Notes: generated from the sequence alone by a model not told the origin. A stretch of 10,765 bases of DNA from Corallincola sp. (GCA_017998495.1 JAGOCY010000018.1:1-10765); one strand, 5' to 3'. Shown: positions 1 through 7,049, numbered from the stretch's first letter. Program-made: numbers and translations.

Positions 1-303
1 CTGCACGACTACGACCTTGGCCACCATTTTCAGGCTACCCGCTGTGCCGATGAGAGCCGCAGCAAGCCCCACCCACAGATGCTGCACGAACTGATGGCCG
101 CCACCGGCCATGGCCCGGAGCGCACCCTGATGGTGGGCGATTCACGCCATGACATGGCGATGGCGGTCGCTGCGGGCGTGCAGGCGATCGGCATCAGCCA
201 TGGTGTTGATGATGGCACCACCCTGCGCGCTGCCGGAGCCCGCCAGGTGGTGGCCAGTCTGCCGGCGCTGGCCGAACTGCTCGGCGCTTACTGCCCGGCG
301 TAA
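1..303 (+). CDS. HAD-superfamily (HAD-IA type) phosphatase, C-terminal fragment
   Basis: This is the last 100 codons of a gene that begins upstream of the window; it is open from base 1 to the TAA at 301-303. Two of the four HAD motifs are visible. The motif III lysine is in SKPHP (fragment residues 21-25, K22), and motif IV is GDSRHDMAMA (residues 46-55), whose two aspartates (D47, D51) would hold Mg2+. The nucleophile motif (DxDxT) and motif II would lie upstream and cannot be checked. A glycine/alanine-rich segment follows (AAGVQAIGISHG), typical of the end of the Rossmann-like core in phosphoglycolate phosphatase-like enzymes. The likely role is cytosolic hydrolysis of a small phosphorylated metabolite, with substrate unknown. 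Genes of this kind often lie just downstream of rluC in gammaproteobacteria, but that neighbour is outside the window. It converges with the ABC transporter and overlaps it by 16 bases. Confidence 0.88.
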   Translation: MHDYDLGHHFQATRCADESRSKPHPQMLHELMAATGHGPERTLMVGDSRHDMAMAVAAGVQAIGISHGVDDGTTLRAAGARQVVASLPALAELLGAYCPA

Positions 304-2060
304 AGGGTGCGGTAGAGGCCAGGCTGATTGATCAGGGCCTGATGCTCGCCCTGCTGCACAATGCGCCCATCTTCAAACACATAGATACGATCCGCGTGAC
401 GCACTGCCGACAGGCGGTGGGCGATCACCAGACAGGTGCGGCCGTGCAAGAAGGTGCGCAGCCGCTGATGGACGAGCTGCTCGGTCTCGGTATCCAGAGC
501 CGAGGTGGCTTCATCAAGGATCACCAGCTGCGGCTGACGCAGCACCATGCGCGCGATCGCCAGCCGCTGGCGCTGGCCGCCCGACAGCCGCACCCCGCGA
601 TTACCCACCAGCGTCTCCAGACCGTCGGCCAGAGTGCGCACATGCTCATCCAGCGCCGCCACCCACAGCGCCTGCCACAGTTGCTCGTCGCTGAAGCTCT
701 GGCCCATGCACAGATTGGCGCGCAGGCTGTCGTTGAACAGGGTGGGTTGCTGCAACACCACCGCGCTGCGCTCGCGCAGGGAGGCCAGCGACCACTGCTC
801 AAGCGCCACGCCACCGATGCGGATCTGCCCGGCCTGTGGCCGGTAGAGGCCCAGCAGCAGCTGCACCAGCGTCGACTTGCCGCCGCCGCTGGCCCCCACC
901 AGTGCCACCTGCTGGCCGGGAGCGATGGCCAGTGACAGCTGGCGCAGCACTGGTTGATCACTGCTGTAGGCAAAATCCAGCTGCTCGATCACCACTGCCG
1001 GTGGTTGCTGGTCGCCGCTAAACGGGGCGGCCTGAGGTGCTGGATCGCGTGGCAGCTCCAGCAGTTCATTGAGGCGGGTGAGGGCGCTGCTGGCGGCAAA
1101 ATAGCTGACCTGCAGCCCGAGCAGATCGTTGACCGGGGTCATCATGAACCACAGGTAGCCGAATATCGCGAAGATCTGGCCGATGGTCAGATCGGCGTGG
1201 ATCACCATCAGCATCGCCACCGCCCGGAACAGCTCAAAACCGATGAGGAAGATCAGAAAGCTGGTACGGCCTACTGCTTCGCTGCGCCAGCTGCTGGCGA
1301 TGCTGCGATCGCGCAGCCCGCGGGCGGCGTCCACCAGCCGCGCCAGATAATGACGCTCGCGGTTGGCGGCACGGATCTCATGCACCGCATCAAAGGTTTC
1401 GACCAAGGCCTGCTGAAACAGCTCATAAGCGCGGTTTTCGTCGCGCTTGAGGTGGCGAACCTGACCAGCCAGCTTCTGGCTGAACAGGATCACCAGTGGG
1501 TTACACAGCAGAATGAACAGGCCAAGGCGCCAGTCGATCAGCAACAGCACCACGGCGGTGCCGATCACCGTCAGCAGGCTGATCACCACCCGGCTGATAG
1601 TTTCGCCGACAAAACGGTCGAGGGTATCGAGATCCTGAGTCAGACGGGAGGCGAGGGCGCCGCTGCCACGGGTCTCAAACTGGCGCAACTCCACCTCACC
1701 AAGGTGGTGAAGCAGGCGGCGGCGCAGATTAAAGGTGAGGTTTTTGGCGACAGTGGCAAACTGCCGCCCCTGCACCACGCCGAGGGCCACGCTGGCGCTG
1801 CGCAGGGCAATGGTGGCCAGCAAAATCAGCAGGATATACACGGTTGGCAGCTGCCAGCTGGTCGGCAGCAGGCGGTCGAGCAAGGCGATGGTGTGGCCAG
1901 GCTGATGGAGCAGCACCTCATCCACCATCAGCGGCATCAGCAGTGGCACCGGCACGCTGCATAGCATGCCGGCCACGGCCAGCCACTGGCCATACCACAG
2001 CCGCTGTTTGTGGCGGCGCAGGTGGCGCCATACCAGTTGCCAGTCGATCACTGGTGCCAT
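288..2060 (-). CDS. ABC exporter half-transporter (fused transmembrane and ATP-binding domains)
   Basis: This is a 590-residue protein with the domain order and length of the MsbA/LmrA-type exporters. The N-terminal 330 residues form the transmembrane domain, with hydrophobic segments near 25-50, 72-95, 155-195 and 265-310. Residues about 355-590 form the nucleotide-binding domain. All ATPase motifs are present: Walker A GASGGGKST (389-397), Q-loop Q437, signature LSGGQ (492-496), Walker B LVILDE with catalytic E517, D-loop SALD (520-523) and switch H548. Because both the catalytic glutamate and the signature are intact, it should work as a homodimer in the inner membrane. It could expel a lipid, drug or peptide, but the substrate cannot be read from sequence. 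I see no accessory peptidase domain or membrane-fusion partner beside it. It is transcribed divergently from msrC and convergently with the HAD gene. The start at 2060 has a modest GGGA about 8 bases upstream. Calling it msbA itself would be unsafe, since no lpxK neighbour is visible. Confidence 0.95.
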   Translation of the reverse strand: MAPVIDWQLVWRHLRRHKQRLWYGQWLAVAGMLCSVPVPLLMPLMVDEVLLHQPGHTIALLDRLLPTSWQLPTVYILLILLATIALRSASVALGVVQGRQFATVAKNLTFNLRRRLLHHLGEVELRQFETRGSGALASRLTQDLDTLDRFVGETISRVVISLLTVIGTAVVLLLIDWRLGLFILLCNPLVILFSQKLAGQVRHLKRDENRAYELFQQALVETFDAVHEIRAANRERHYLARLVDAARGLRDRSIASSWRSEAVGRTSFLIFLIGFELFRAVAMLMVIHADLTIGQIFAIFGYLWFMMTPVNDLLGLQVSYFAASSALTRLNELLELPRDPAPQAAPFSGDQQPPAVVIEQLDFAYSSDQPVLRQLSLAIAPGQQVALVGASGGGKSTLVQLLLGLYRPQAGQIRIGGVALEQWSLASLRERSAVVLQQPTLFNDSLRANLCMGQSFSDEQLWQALWVAALDEHVRTLADGLETLVGNRGVRLSGGQRQRLAIARMVLRQPQLVILDEATSALDTETEQLVHQRLRTFLHGRTCLVIAHRLSAVRHADRIYVFEDGRIVQQGEHQALINQPGLYRTLYAGQ

Positions 2061-2096
2061 GCTTATTATCCCGCGCCAAAAGCCGTGCTGCGGCGC

Positions 2097-2124
2097 ATCA
2101 TAGCGGCCATTTTCAACCCCTCAA
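2097..2124 (-). promoter_or_regulatory. Candidate sigma70-type promoter for the ABC exporter
   Basis: Reading the minus strand, a TTGAGG -35-like box (2119-2124) is followed after 16 bases by a TATGAT -10-like box (2097-2102, five of six matches to TATAAT). The -10 box ends 36 bases before the ATG at 2060, a normal leader length. This is a pattern match by eye. The placement in the only sizeable intergenic gap supports it, but no transcription start is known. Confidence 0.5.
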
Positions 2125-2138
2125 AATTGCGGTAAGGT
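2110..2138 (+). promoter_or_regulatory. Weak candidate promoter for the msrC-proQ-prc run
   Basis: On the plus strand a TTTTCA -35-like box (2110-2115) and a TAAGGT -10-like box (2133-2138) are separated by 17 bases. The -10 match is only three of six, so the call is tentative. It is the best-spaced pair I see in the gap before msrC, and it overlaps the divergent minus-strand promoter candidate. If correct, RNA would start near 2145, just before or within the dyad at 2148-2162. Confidence 0.28.
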
Positions 2139-2147
2139 GCGCCGTCA

Positions 2148-2162
2148 GCCCGCACTGCGGGC
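2148..2162. repeat. 15-base perfect dyad in the msrC leader
   Basis: GCCCGCA and TGCGGGC flank one central C, giving 7-base perfect inverted arms. As RNA it can fold as a six-pair all-GC stem with an ACT loop. It ends 18 bases before the msrC ATG. No T-run follows, so it does not look like an intrinsic terminator. It could be a protein-binding operator or a leader hairpin near the 5' end of the transcript. The dyad is seen directly; a function is not. Confidence 0.5.
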
Positions 2163-2180
2163 CTAGTTACGGATCCGCGG

Positions 2181-2654
2181 ATGTTTGAACCAGGCGATGA
2201 CCTCGATCTCGGCGCCCAGGCGCAGGCCCTGATCGATGGCGAGCGCGATGTCACGGCCGTTCTGGCCAACCTGAGCTCACTAATCTTTCATACGTTGCCC
2301 GATCTCAATTGGGCCGGTTTCTATCTGTTTAAGGATGGCGAACTGGTGCTGGGCCCGTTTCAGGGTCGCCCCGCCTGTTATCGCATTGCCCTTGAACGGG
2401 GGGTCTGCGGCGCAGCCGCCCGTACCCTGACCACCCAGCGGGTGGCCGATGTTCACGAGTTTCCCGGTCATATTGCCTGCGATAGCGCCAGCAATGCCGA
2501 GTTGGTGGTGCCGCTGCAGGTTGGCGGTACGCTTTTTGGGGTCCTCGATCTGGATAGCCCGAGCAAAGGGCGCTTCAGCGAGGCGGATGAACAACTGATT
2601 GGACGTGTGGTCCGGGTCCTTGAGGATCACCTGGCCCGCGTGATGGTGAATTAA
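2181..2654 (+). CDS. msrC: Free methionine-(R)-sulfoxide reductase (GAF-domain fRMsr)
   Basis: This cytosolic enzyme of 157 residues is a single GAF domain. It reduces free L-methionine-(R)-sulfoxide to methionine and is recycled by thioredoxin. Family hallmarks are clear: NWAGFYL (43-49), LVLGPFQG (55-62), C66, GRVCG-like RGVCG (73-77, C76), GHIACDSASNAE (96-107, C100) and GVLDLDS (120-126). The three cysteines have spacings of 10 and 24 residues, the same as C84, C94 and C118 of the E. coli enzyme, so the catalytic and resolving cysteines are all retained. The start at 2181 has GGA about 7 bases upstream. It begins the co-directional run and is followed by proQ after only 3 bases. The E. 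coli counterpart (yebR/msrC) also precedes proQ and prc, which supports both the identity and a shared transcript. Its N-terminus is slightly shorter than that of the 180-residue E. coli numbering. Confidence 0.95.
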   Translation: MFEPGDDLDLGAQAQALIDGERDVTAVLANLSSLIFHTLPDLNWAGFYLFKDGELVLGPFQGRPACYRIALERGVCGAAARTLTTQRVADVHEFPGHIACDSASNAELVVPLQVGGTLFGVLDLDSPSKGRFSEADEQLIGRVVRVLEDHLARVMVN

Positions 2655-2657
2655 GCA

Positions 2658-3497
2658 ATGGCTCAGATGGAACAGGTGGAACAGGTGGAACAGACGGCCG
2701 AGCAGCAAAGTCCCGTGGCAGAGGTGGCTCAGCAGCCGTCACTGTCTCCCGAAGCGCTGCTGGCGCTGCTGTGTGAACAATTCCCCAAGTGCTTTATCGC
2801 CCGCGGCGAGTGCCGGCCGCTGAAAATTGGCATTCTCGACAGCTTGGCCGCGCGCACTGCCGGGCAGGCGGGGGTATCCAAAACCCGCCTGCGTGAAGTG
2901 CTGCGTCGCTACACCAACACCACCCGCTATCTGCAGGGGGTGGTGGCTGGCGCCAAACGGGTTGATCTCGACGGCGAGGATGCCGGTGAGGTTGCCGAGG
3001 ATCATGTCAGCCATGCCCAGCAGCAGCTGGCCGAGCGGCGTGAGCGTCACAAAGCGGAAGCCAAGGCCCGCGCCCGCGCAGCCGGTGGCGAGCAGGCGGA
3101 CGGTGAACGTCCGCGCCGCAGTCGTGCGCAGGGTCCGCGTGGTGAGGGTGAGCAGGCTGGCGAACAGCGTCGTGGTCCGCGCCCGCCACAGGCGGAACGT
3201 CGCCCGCAGGCCGCTAGCGACAGCCGCCGCCAGCGTGCTGCGCTGCCACGCCGGGAGGCTCAACCGACGCCCGTAGTGGTGGCCAGCGACAGCGCGGCCG
3301 AAACGACTGCTGACAATCAGCCGCTGACCGCCGGGCAACTTGTGGTTAATCAGCGCGTCAAAGTCCAGACTGGCGCTCGCCCCGTATATGGCACTGTGGT
3401 GGCCATGCAGGGCGATAACGTCCAGGTTGGGCTGGATAACGGCCTGTCGGTTTGGGTCAAGTCTGAGGCCCTCAGTCTGGCGACTGCCAGAAGTTGA
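2658..3497 (+). CDS. proQ: RNA chaperone ProQ
   Basis: This is a 279-residue ProQ/FinO-family protein, which in E. coli is a global RNA-binding protein that binds structured 3' ends and small RNAs. Three parts are visible. A Gln/Glu-rich extension covers residues 1-29. A ProQ/FinO domain spans about 30-125, containing FPKCF (42-46), RPLKIGIL (53-60), RRYTNTTRYL (83-92) and KRVDLDG (100-106). An Arg-rich disordered linker covers about 126-205, and a C-terminal Tudor-like domain about 222-275 (GQLVVNQRVKVQTGARPVYG, then VQVGLDNGLSVWV). The E. coli RNA-contact positions R32, K35, R69, Y70 and R80 correspond to R53, K56, R90, Y91 and R101, all conserved. The E. coli protein has 232 residues, so this one is longer at the N-terminus and in the linker. 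The ATG at 2658 lies 3 bases after the msrC stop and has only a weak ribosome site, suggesting translational coupling. A start at 2667 is possible but no better supported. Confidence 0.95.
   Translation: MAQMEQVEQVEQTAEQQSPVAEVAQQPSLSPEALLALLCEQFPKCFIARGECRPLKIGILDSLAARTAGQAGVSKTRLREVLRRYTNTTRYLQGVVAGAKRVDLDGEDAGEVAEDHVSHAQQQLAERRERHKAEAKARARAAGGEQADGERPRRSRAQGPRGEGEQAGEQRRGPRPPQAERRPQAASDSRRQRAALPRREAQPTPVVVASDSAAETTADNQPLTAGQLVVNQRVKVQTGARPVYGTVVAMQGDNVQVGLDNGLSVWVKSEALSLATARS
2668..2693 (+). repeat. 9-base in-frame tandem repeat at the proQ 5' end
   Basis: The unit TGGAACAGG is present in nearly three head-to-tail copies (2668-2676, 2677-2685, 2686-2693). Read in the proQ frame it encodes MEQ-VEQ-VEQ. 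Because the unit is a multiple of three, gain or loss of a copy would change length without a frameshift. It lies outside the conserved RNA-binding domain. Confidence 0.85.
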
Positions 3498-3524
3498 TGG
3501 CTGACGGCGTCACGGGATAACGAC

Positions 3525-3528
3525 GAGG
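3525..3528 (+). promoter_or_regulatory. Ribosome binding site that fixes the prc start
   Basis: GAGG at 3525-3528 lies 8 bases before the ATG at 3537, a good spacing. The upstream in-frame GTG at 3531 would have only 2 bases between it and the same GAGG, which is too close, so the ATG is preferred. Confidence 0.65.
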
Positions 3529-3536
3529 TTGTGCGG

Positions 3537-5612
3537 ATGAAGCTGAAGTTGACATGGCTGCTGGCAACAATGATGGCTGTAACGGCGCCGCTGGCGCTGG
3601 CGGTGGCTCCACCTTTTGACGCCTCGGCATTGCCGCAATTGACCCAAGAACCTCAGCACCGTCAGGCGGTGACCCGTGTGGCCCAGAAGTATTCGCGCAG
3701 CCATTACAAGGCGCTCGATATTGATGCCAAGCTGTCATCCGAAATTTTTGACCGCTATCTGCAAGCCCTTGATTATCAGCGCCTGTTCCTGATGGAAGGG
3801 GACATCAAGGCGCTCGAGCCGGTGCGCCCCCGGCTGGGCGAAGCCCTGCTGACGGGGTCGCTGGATGAGATCTACCGTATTTACGACCTCTATCAGCAGC
3901 GTCGTTATCAGCGCTTTGTCTACGCCCTCAGCCTGCTCGATCAGCCTTTTGATTTCAGTGTCAAAGAGTCGTTTGAGGCGGAGCGTAAAGATGCGGCCTG
4001 GCCAAAAACTGAAGCGGAACTCAATGAGCTGTGGCGACTGCGGGTCAAAAGCGAGGCGCTCAGCCTGAAGCTGACCGGCAAGAAGCAGGAGGAGATCCGC
4101 GATACCCTGAGTAAGCGCTACAACCTGGCGCTCAAGCGGCTGCAGCAGACCAATAGCGAAGATGTGTTCCAGACCTTCGTCAACGCCTACGCCCGCTCCA
4201 TTGATCCCCACACCACCTATCTGTCGCCGCAGAATGCCGAGCGCTTCTCGTCAGAGATGCATAACTCACTCGAGGGCATAGGTGCGGTACTGCAGAGCGA
4301 TGATGACTACACGGTGGTGCGCAGCCTGGTGAAGGGCGGCCCGGCCGAGCGTTCCAAGCAGCTGACCCCGGATGACCGCATTGTTGCCGTCGCCCAGGGT
4401 GAAGATGGCAAGGTGGTGGATGTGATCGGCTGGCGCCTCGATGAGGTGGTGGCCCTGATCAAAGGACCCAAGGGCACCAAAGTGCGCCTGGAGGTGCTGC
4501 CGGCCAACGCCGGTGCCGATGGCAAGACACGCACCATAGTACTGGTGCGTGACAAGATCCGTCTTGAAGATCGCGCCGCCAAGCTGGAACTGCTCGAACT
4601 GCCCGCGACCGTGGGTAAAGAGGCGAGCAAGGTGGCCGTGGTCAGCGTGCCCAGCTTCTACCTGGGGGTGAGCGCGGATGTGGCCAAACTGCTGACCAAA
4701 CCGGAGATGGCCCAGGCCAGTTCTTTGGTGCTGGATCTGCGGGATAACGGCGGTGGTCCGCTGGAAGAAGCCGCCGCCTTGTCCGGCATTTTCCTCGATG
4801 GCGGCCCGGTGGTGCAGATCCGTGACAGCGATGGCGATGTTGAGGTCAAGAATGATCCGGACAAGCGCTCGCTCTATTCCGGCCCGATGACGGTGCTGGT
4901 CAACCGCTTCAGTGCTTCGGCCTCAGAGATTGTGGCGGCAGCGCTGCAGGATTATGGCCGGGCAGTGATCGTCGGTGAGGCCACCTTCGGCAAGGGCACA
5001 GTACAGCAGCATTGGCAGCTGCAGCGGCGCTATGACATGTTCTCCAAGCCGATGGGGGATATCACCTACACCACCGCCAAGTTCTATCGCATCAATGGCG
5101 GTAGCACCCAGATTAAGGGGGTGGTACCTGATGTCGCCCTGCCCAGCGCCCTGGACGCTGGTGAGTTTGGTGAAGCGCAGGAAGATAACGCGCTGCCTTG
5201 GGACTCCATTGCCAAGGTTGACTATGCGCAGCAGACTCCCGGCTACCCGACGCTGGGCTGGCTGGTTGAGCGGCACCAGCAGCGGGCGGCCAACGATCCG
5301 GCCTTCCAGCTGCTGGCTGAGGAGACCGCCATCTACCGTGCCCATAAGAATGACAAGCTGATTTCGCTTAACGAGGCTGAGCGGCGCGCTCAGCTGGCGG
5401 CCGACGACAAGCGCCGGCTGGAGCTGGAAAACCGTCGCCGTGCCCTCAAGCAGCTGCCTCCCCTGGCGAAGGTGGAGGAGATCCCGGCGGAGCCGGAGGA
5501 GCAGAGCAGTGATGACCTGTTCCTGATGGAAGCGGCGCGGGTTGCCCTGGATGCGGCCGTTGCGCCTGAGGTGGCGGCCACCATCAAACCGGCCACCCAA
5601 GTCACCGACTGA
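3537..5612 (+). CDS. prc: Tail-specific periplasmic protease Prc (Tsp)
   Basis: This is a 691-residue carboxy-terminal processing protease of family S41, close to the 682 residues of E. coli Prc. It degrades or trims periplasmic proteins from non-polar C-termini; E. coli Prc acts on FtsI, MepS and SsrA-tagged proteins. A signal peptide is evident: MKLK, then a hydrophobic core (TWLLATMMAVTAPLALA) ending at an Ala-x-Ala site. From the ATG at 3537, a PDZ domain spans roughly 240-325 (SLEGIGAVLQ, GPKGTKVRLEV). The protease core contains LDLRDNGGGPL, FSASASEI with the predicted nucleophile S461, and FGKGTVQQ with the general base K486. S and K are 25 residues apart as in E. coli (mature S430 and K455), and D472 matches its D441. 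The charged helical C-terminal domain continues to residue 691. It follows proQ by 39 bases, the E. coli order, but htpX is not next; an NSS transporter starts 10 bases downstream. A GTG start at 3531 would add two residues. Confidence 0.95.
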   Translation: MKLKLTWLLATMMAVTAPLALAVAPPFDASALPQLTQEPQHRQAVTRVAQKYSRSHYKALDIDAKLSSEIFDRYLQALDYQRLFLMEGDIKALEPVRPRLGEALLTGSLDEIYRIYDLYQQRRYQRFVYALSLLDQPFDFSVKESFEAERKDAAWPKTEAELNELWRLRVKSEALSLKLTGKKQEEIRDTLSKRYNLALKRLQQTNSEDVFQTFVNAYARSIDPHTTYLSPQNAERFSSEMHNSLEGIGAVLQSDDDYTVVRSLVKGGPAERSKQLTPDDRIVAVAQGEDGKVVDVIGWRLDEVVALIKGPKGTKVRLEVLPANAGADGKTRTIVLVRDKIRLEDRAAKLELLELPATVGKEASKVAVVSVPSFYLGVSADVAKLLTKPEMAQASSLVLDLRDNGGGPLEEAAALSGIFLDGGPVVQIRDSDGDVEVKNDPDKRSLYSGPMTVLVNRFSASASEIVAAALQDYGRAVIVGEATFGKGTVQQHWQLQRRYDMFSKPMGDITYTTAKFYRINGGSTQIKGVVPDVALPSALDAGEFGEAQEDNALPWDSIAKVDYAQQTPGYPTLGWLVERHQQRAANDPAFQLLAEETAIYRAHKNDKLISLNEAERRAQLAADDKRRLELENRRRALKQLPPLAKVEEIPAEPEEQSSDDLFLMEAARVALDAAVAPEVAATIKPATQVTD

Positions 5613-5617
5613 AGGAG
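5612..5617 (+). promoter_or_regulatory. Strong ribosome binding site that fixes the NSS transporter start
   Basis: AAGGAG at 5612-5617, beginning on the last base of the prc stop codon, sits 5 bases before the ATG at 5623. This decides against the longer in-frame reading from 5542. That reading would add an Arg/Pro-rich stretch inside prc and put extra residues before the conserved NSS N-terminus. Confidence 0.85.
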
Positions 5618-5622
5618 TCGTC

Positions 5623-7017
5623 ATGAGCCTGCCGGCACCCAGCCACGCGACCTGGTCCAACCGGCTCGCTTACATTCTGGCGGCGACCGGCGCGGCTGTT
5701 GGCCTGGGCAACATCTGGAAGTTCCCCTACATGATGGGGGAGAACGGTGGTGCCGCCTTTCTGCTCATCTACTTGGGTTGCGTGTTAGCCATTGGCATTC
5801 CGGTGATGATGGCCGAGGTGCTGCTGGGCAAGACCGGGCGCCGTAGCCCTGGTGCGGCGGTGGCTGAAATCGCTCGCCAGAGTGGCCACAGCCGACGCTG
5901 GGGCGCCATCGGCTGGATGGGAGTGATCGCCGGCTTTCTCATCCTGTCGTTTTATGCCGTGATCGCGGGCTGGGCGCTGGCGTACGTCTTCTACGCCGGC
6001 GATGGTCACTTTGTAGTGGCCGAGGGCGCCGTAGCCCGTGACCAGATGAGTGCCCTGCTCACGGCTCTGACCAGCGATCCCTGGGCCATGGTCGGTTGGA
6101 CCTCAGCCGTGATGCTGGCCACGGTGGTGACCGTAGCGCTGGGGGTGCAGAAGGGGCTGGAGACTACGGTCAAATACGCCATGCCCACCCTCTTTATCAT
6201 GCTGGTGGCGCTGGCCCTCTATGCCCTGCTCACCAGCGATGGGGCCGCAGCGCTCACCTTTATGTTTGCTCCTGATTTTTCCAAGATCAGCGTTGATACG
6301 CTGGTGATGGCGCTGGGCCAGGCCTTTTTCTCGCTCAGTCTCGCCAGCGGCGTGGTGATGATGTACGGCGCCTACCTGCCGGAGGGTACCTCGATTGCCC
6401 GTACGTCGCTGGCCATTGCCCTGGCTGACACCACAGTGGCGCTCACCGCCGGTATGGCGATCTTTCCGGTGGTATTCGGCAACGGCCTGCCCATCGATAA
6501 AGGGCCAGATCTCGTCTTTTTGACCCTGCCCATCGCCTTTGCCCAGATGCCGGGTGGCACTTTCTTCGGTATCGCATTTTTCGTCATTCTGGTGTTTGCT
6601 GCCTTTACCTCGGCCATTGCTCTGATCGAGTCGTCGGTGGCCTATCTGGTCGAGCGCTTTGCCCTGCGTCGCTGGCAGGCTGCCGGGCTGGCCGGTTTTG
6701 CCATCTGGCTGCTCAGTCTTGGTACCGTCTCCTCCTTTGCTGGCCATGACTGGGCCAAGTTCTCCTGGCAGTGGCACGGCCAGACGGTCAACAAGAGCTT
6801 TTTCGATCTGATCGATTTTCTGACCTCCAATGTGATGCTGCCGCTCGGCGGCTTGCTGATCTGTATTTTTGCCGGCTACCTGATGGCGCCGGCGTTGCGC
6901 GATGGCCACATTGGCCTGCGCCCGTCGTTGCGCCCGGTCTGGCTGTGGCTGGTGCGCATTTTCTGTCCCCTGGCGATTGCTGCAGTATTCTTGTCGCTGA
7001 TTGGCATCGGTCGCTGA
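5623..7017 (+). CDS. NSS (SNF) family sodium-dependent amino-acid transporter
   Basis: This is a 464-residue inner-membrane protein of the neurotransmitter:sodium symporter family, the LeuT/MhsT fold, expected to import an amino acid with Na+. The family signature in helix 1 is clear: GAAVGLGNIWKFPY (23-36), followed by ENGGAAFLL in helix 2. I count about eleven hydrophobic helices (near 15-38, 43-68, 97-125, 157-175, 183-203, 223-250, 263-287, 312-343, 351-372, 398-420, 437-460), which fits the short bacterial class such as MhsT rather than the 12-helix LeuT. T329 and S330 in helix 8 match the LeuT Na2 ligands T354 and S355, and N30 matches the Na1 ligand N27. D269 in helix 7 lies in the region that makes bacterial members chloride independent (inference). 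The LeuT outer-gate arginine R30 is replaced by K33, while its partner D404 corresponds to D398. The exact substrate cannot be told. It starts 10 bases after prc, so it is probably co-transcribed. Confidence 0.93.
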   Translation: MSLPAPSHATWSNRLAYILAATGAAVGLGNIWKFPYMMGENGGAAFLLIYLGCVLAIGIPVMMAEVLLGKTGRRSPGAAVAEIARQSGHSRRWGAIGWMGVIAGFLILSFYAVIAGWALAYVFYAGDGHFVVAEGAVARDQMSALLTALTSDPWAMVGWTSAVMLATVVTVALGVQKGLETTVKYAMPTLFIMLVALALYALLTSDGAAALTFMFAPDFSKISVDTLVMALGQAFFSLSLASGVVMMYGAYLPEGTSIARTSLAIALADTTVALTAGMAIFPVVFGNGLPIDKGPDLVFLTLPIAFAQMPGGTFFGIAFFVILVFAAFTSAIALIESSVAYLVERFALRRWQAAGLAGFAIWLLSLGTVSSFAGHDWAKFSWQWHGQTVNKSFFDLIDFLTSNVMLPLGGLLICIFAGYLMAPALRDGHIGLRPSLRPVWLWLVRIFCPLAIAAVFLSLIGIGR

Positions 7018-7049
7018 CCCGGCCCGCCTGCTAACCACAGAGGTCTTAC

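Noticed and set aside
320..341. An inverted repeat about 17 bases after the HAD stop that could fold into an 8-pair bulged stem with a TTGA loop
   Set aside because: No T-run follows on the plus strand, the stem has a two-base bulge, and the bases are C-terminal codons of the ABC gene. I could not support calling it a terminator.
954..1964. A 336-codon open frame on the plus strand inside the ABC exporter gene
   Set aside because: It is antisense to a complete ABC exporter with all motifs intact. The translation is Gln/His-rich and without domains, so it is a shadow frame.
3502..3512. TGACGGCGTCA palindrome in the proQ-prc gap
   Set aside because: The 5-base arms around one central base are too short to stand out by chance. 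The one-base centre prevents a tight RNA hairpin, and no nearby promoter boxes give it meaning.
3498..3536. Possible terminator or separate promoter between proQ and prc
   Set aside because: The 39-base gap holds no stem followed by a T-run and no convincing -35/-10 pair. Co-transcription is the simpler reading.
5542..5622. An upstream in-frame start that would lengthen the NSS transporter by 27 residues
   Set aside because: The extra residues overlap the prc 3' end and are Arg/Pro-rich and unlike NSS N-termini. A strong AAGGAG sits exactly before the ATG at 5623.
6103..7038. A 311-codon open frame on the minus strand opposite the NSS transporter
   Set aside because: The plus strand encodes a clear NSS protein. 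The antisense product is low-complexity, polar and His/Gln/Gly-rich, with no family resemblance.
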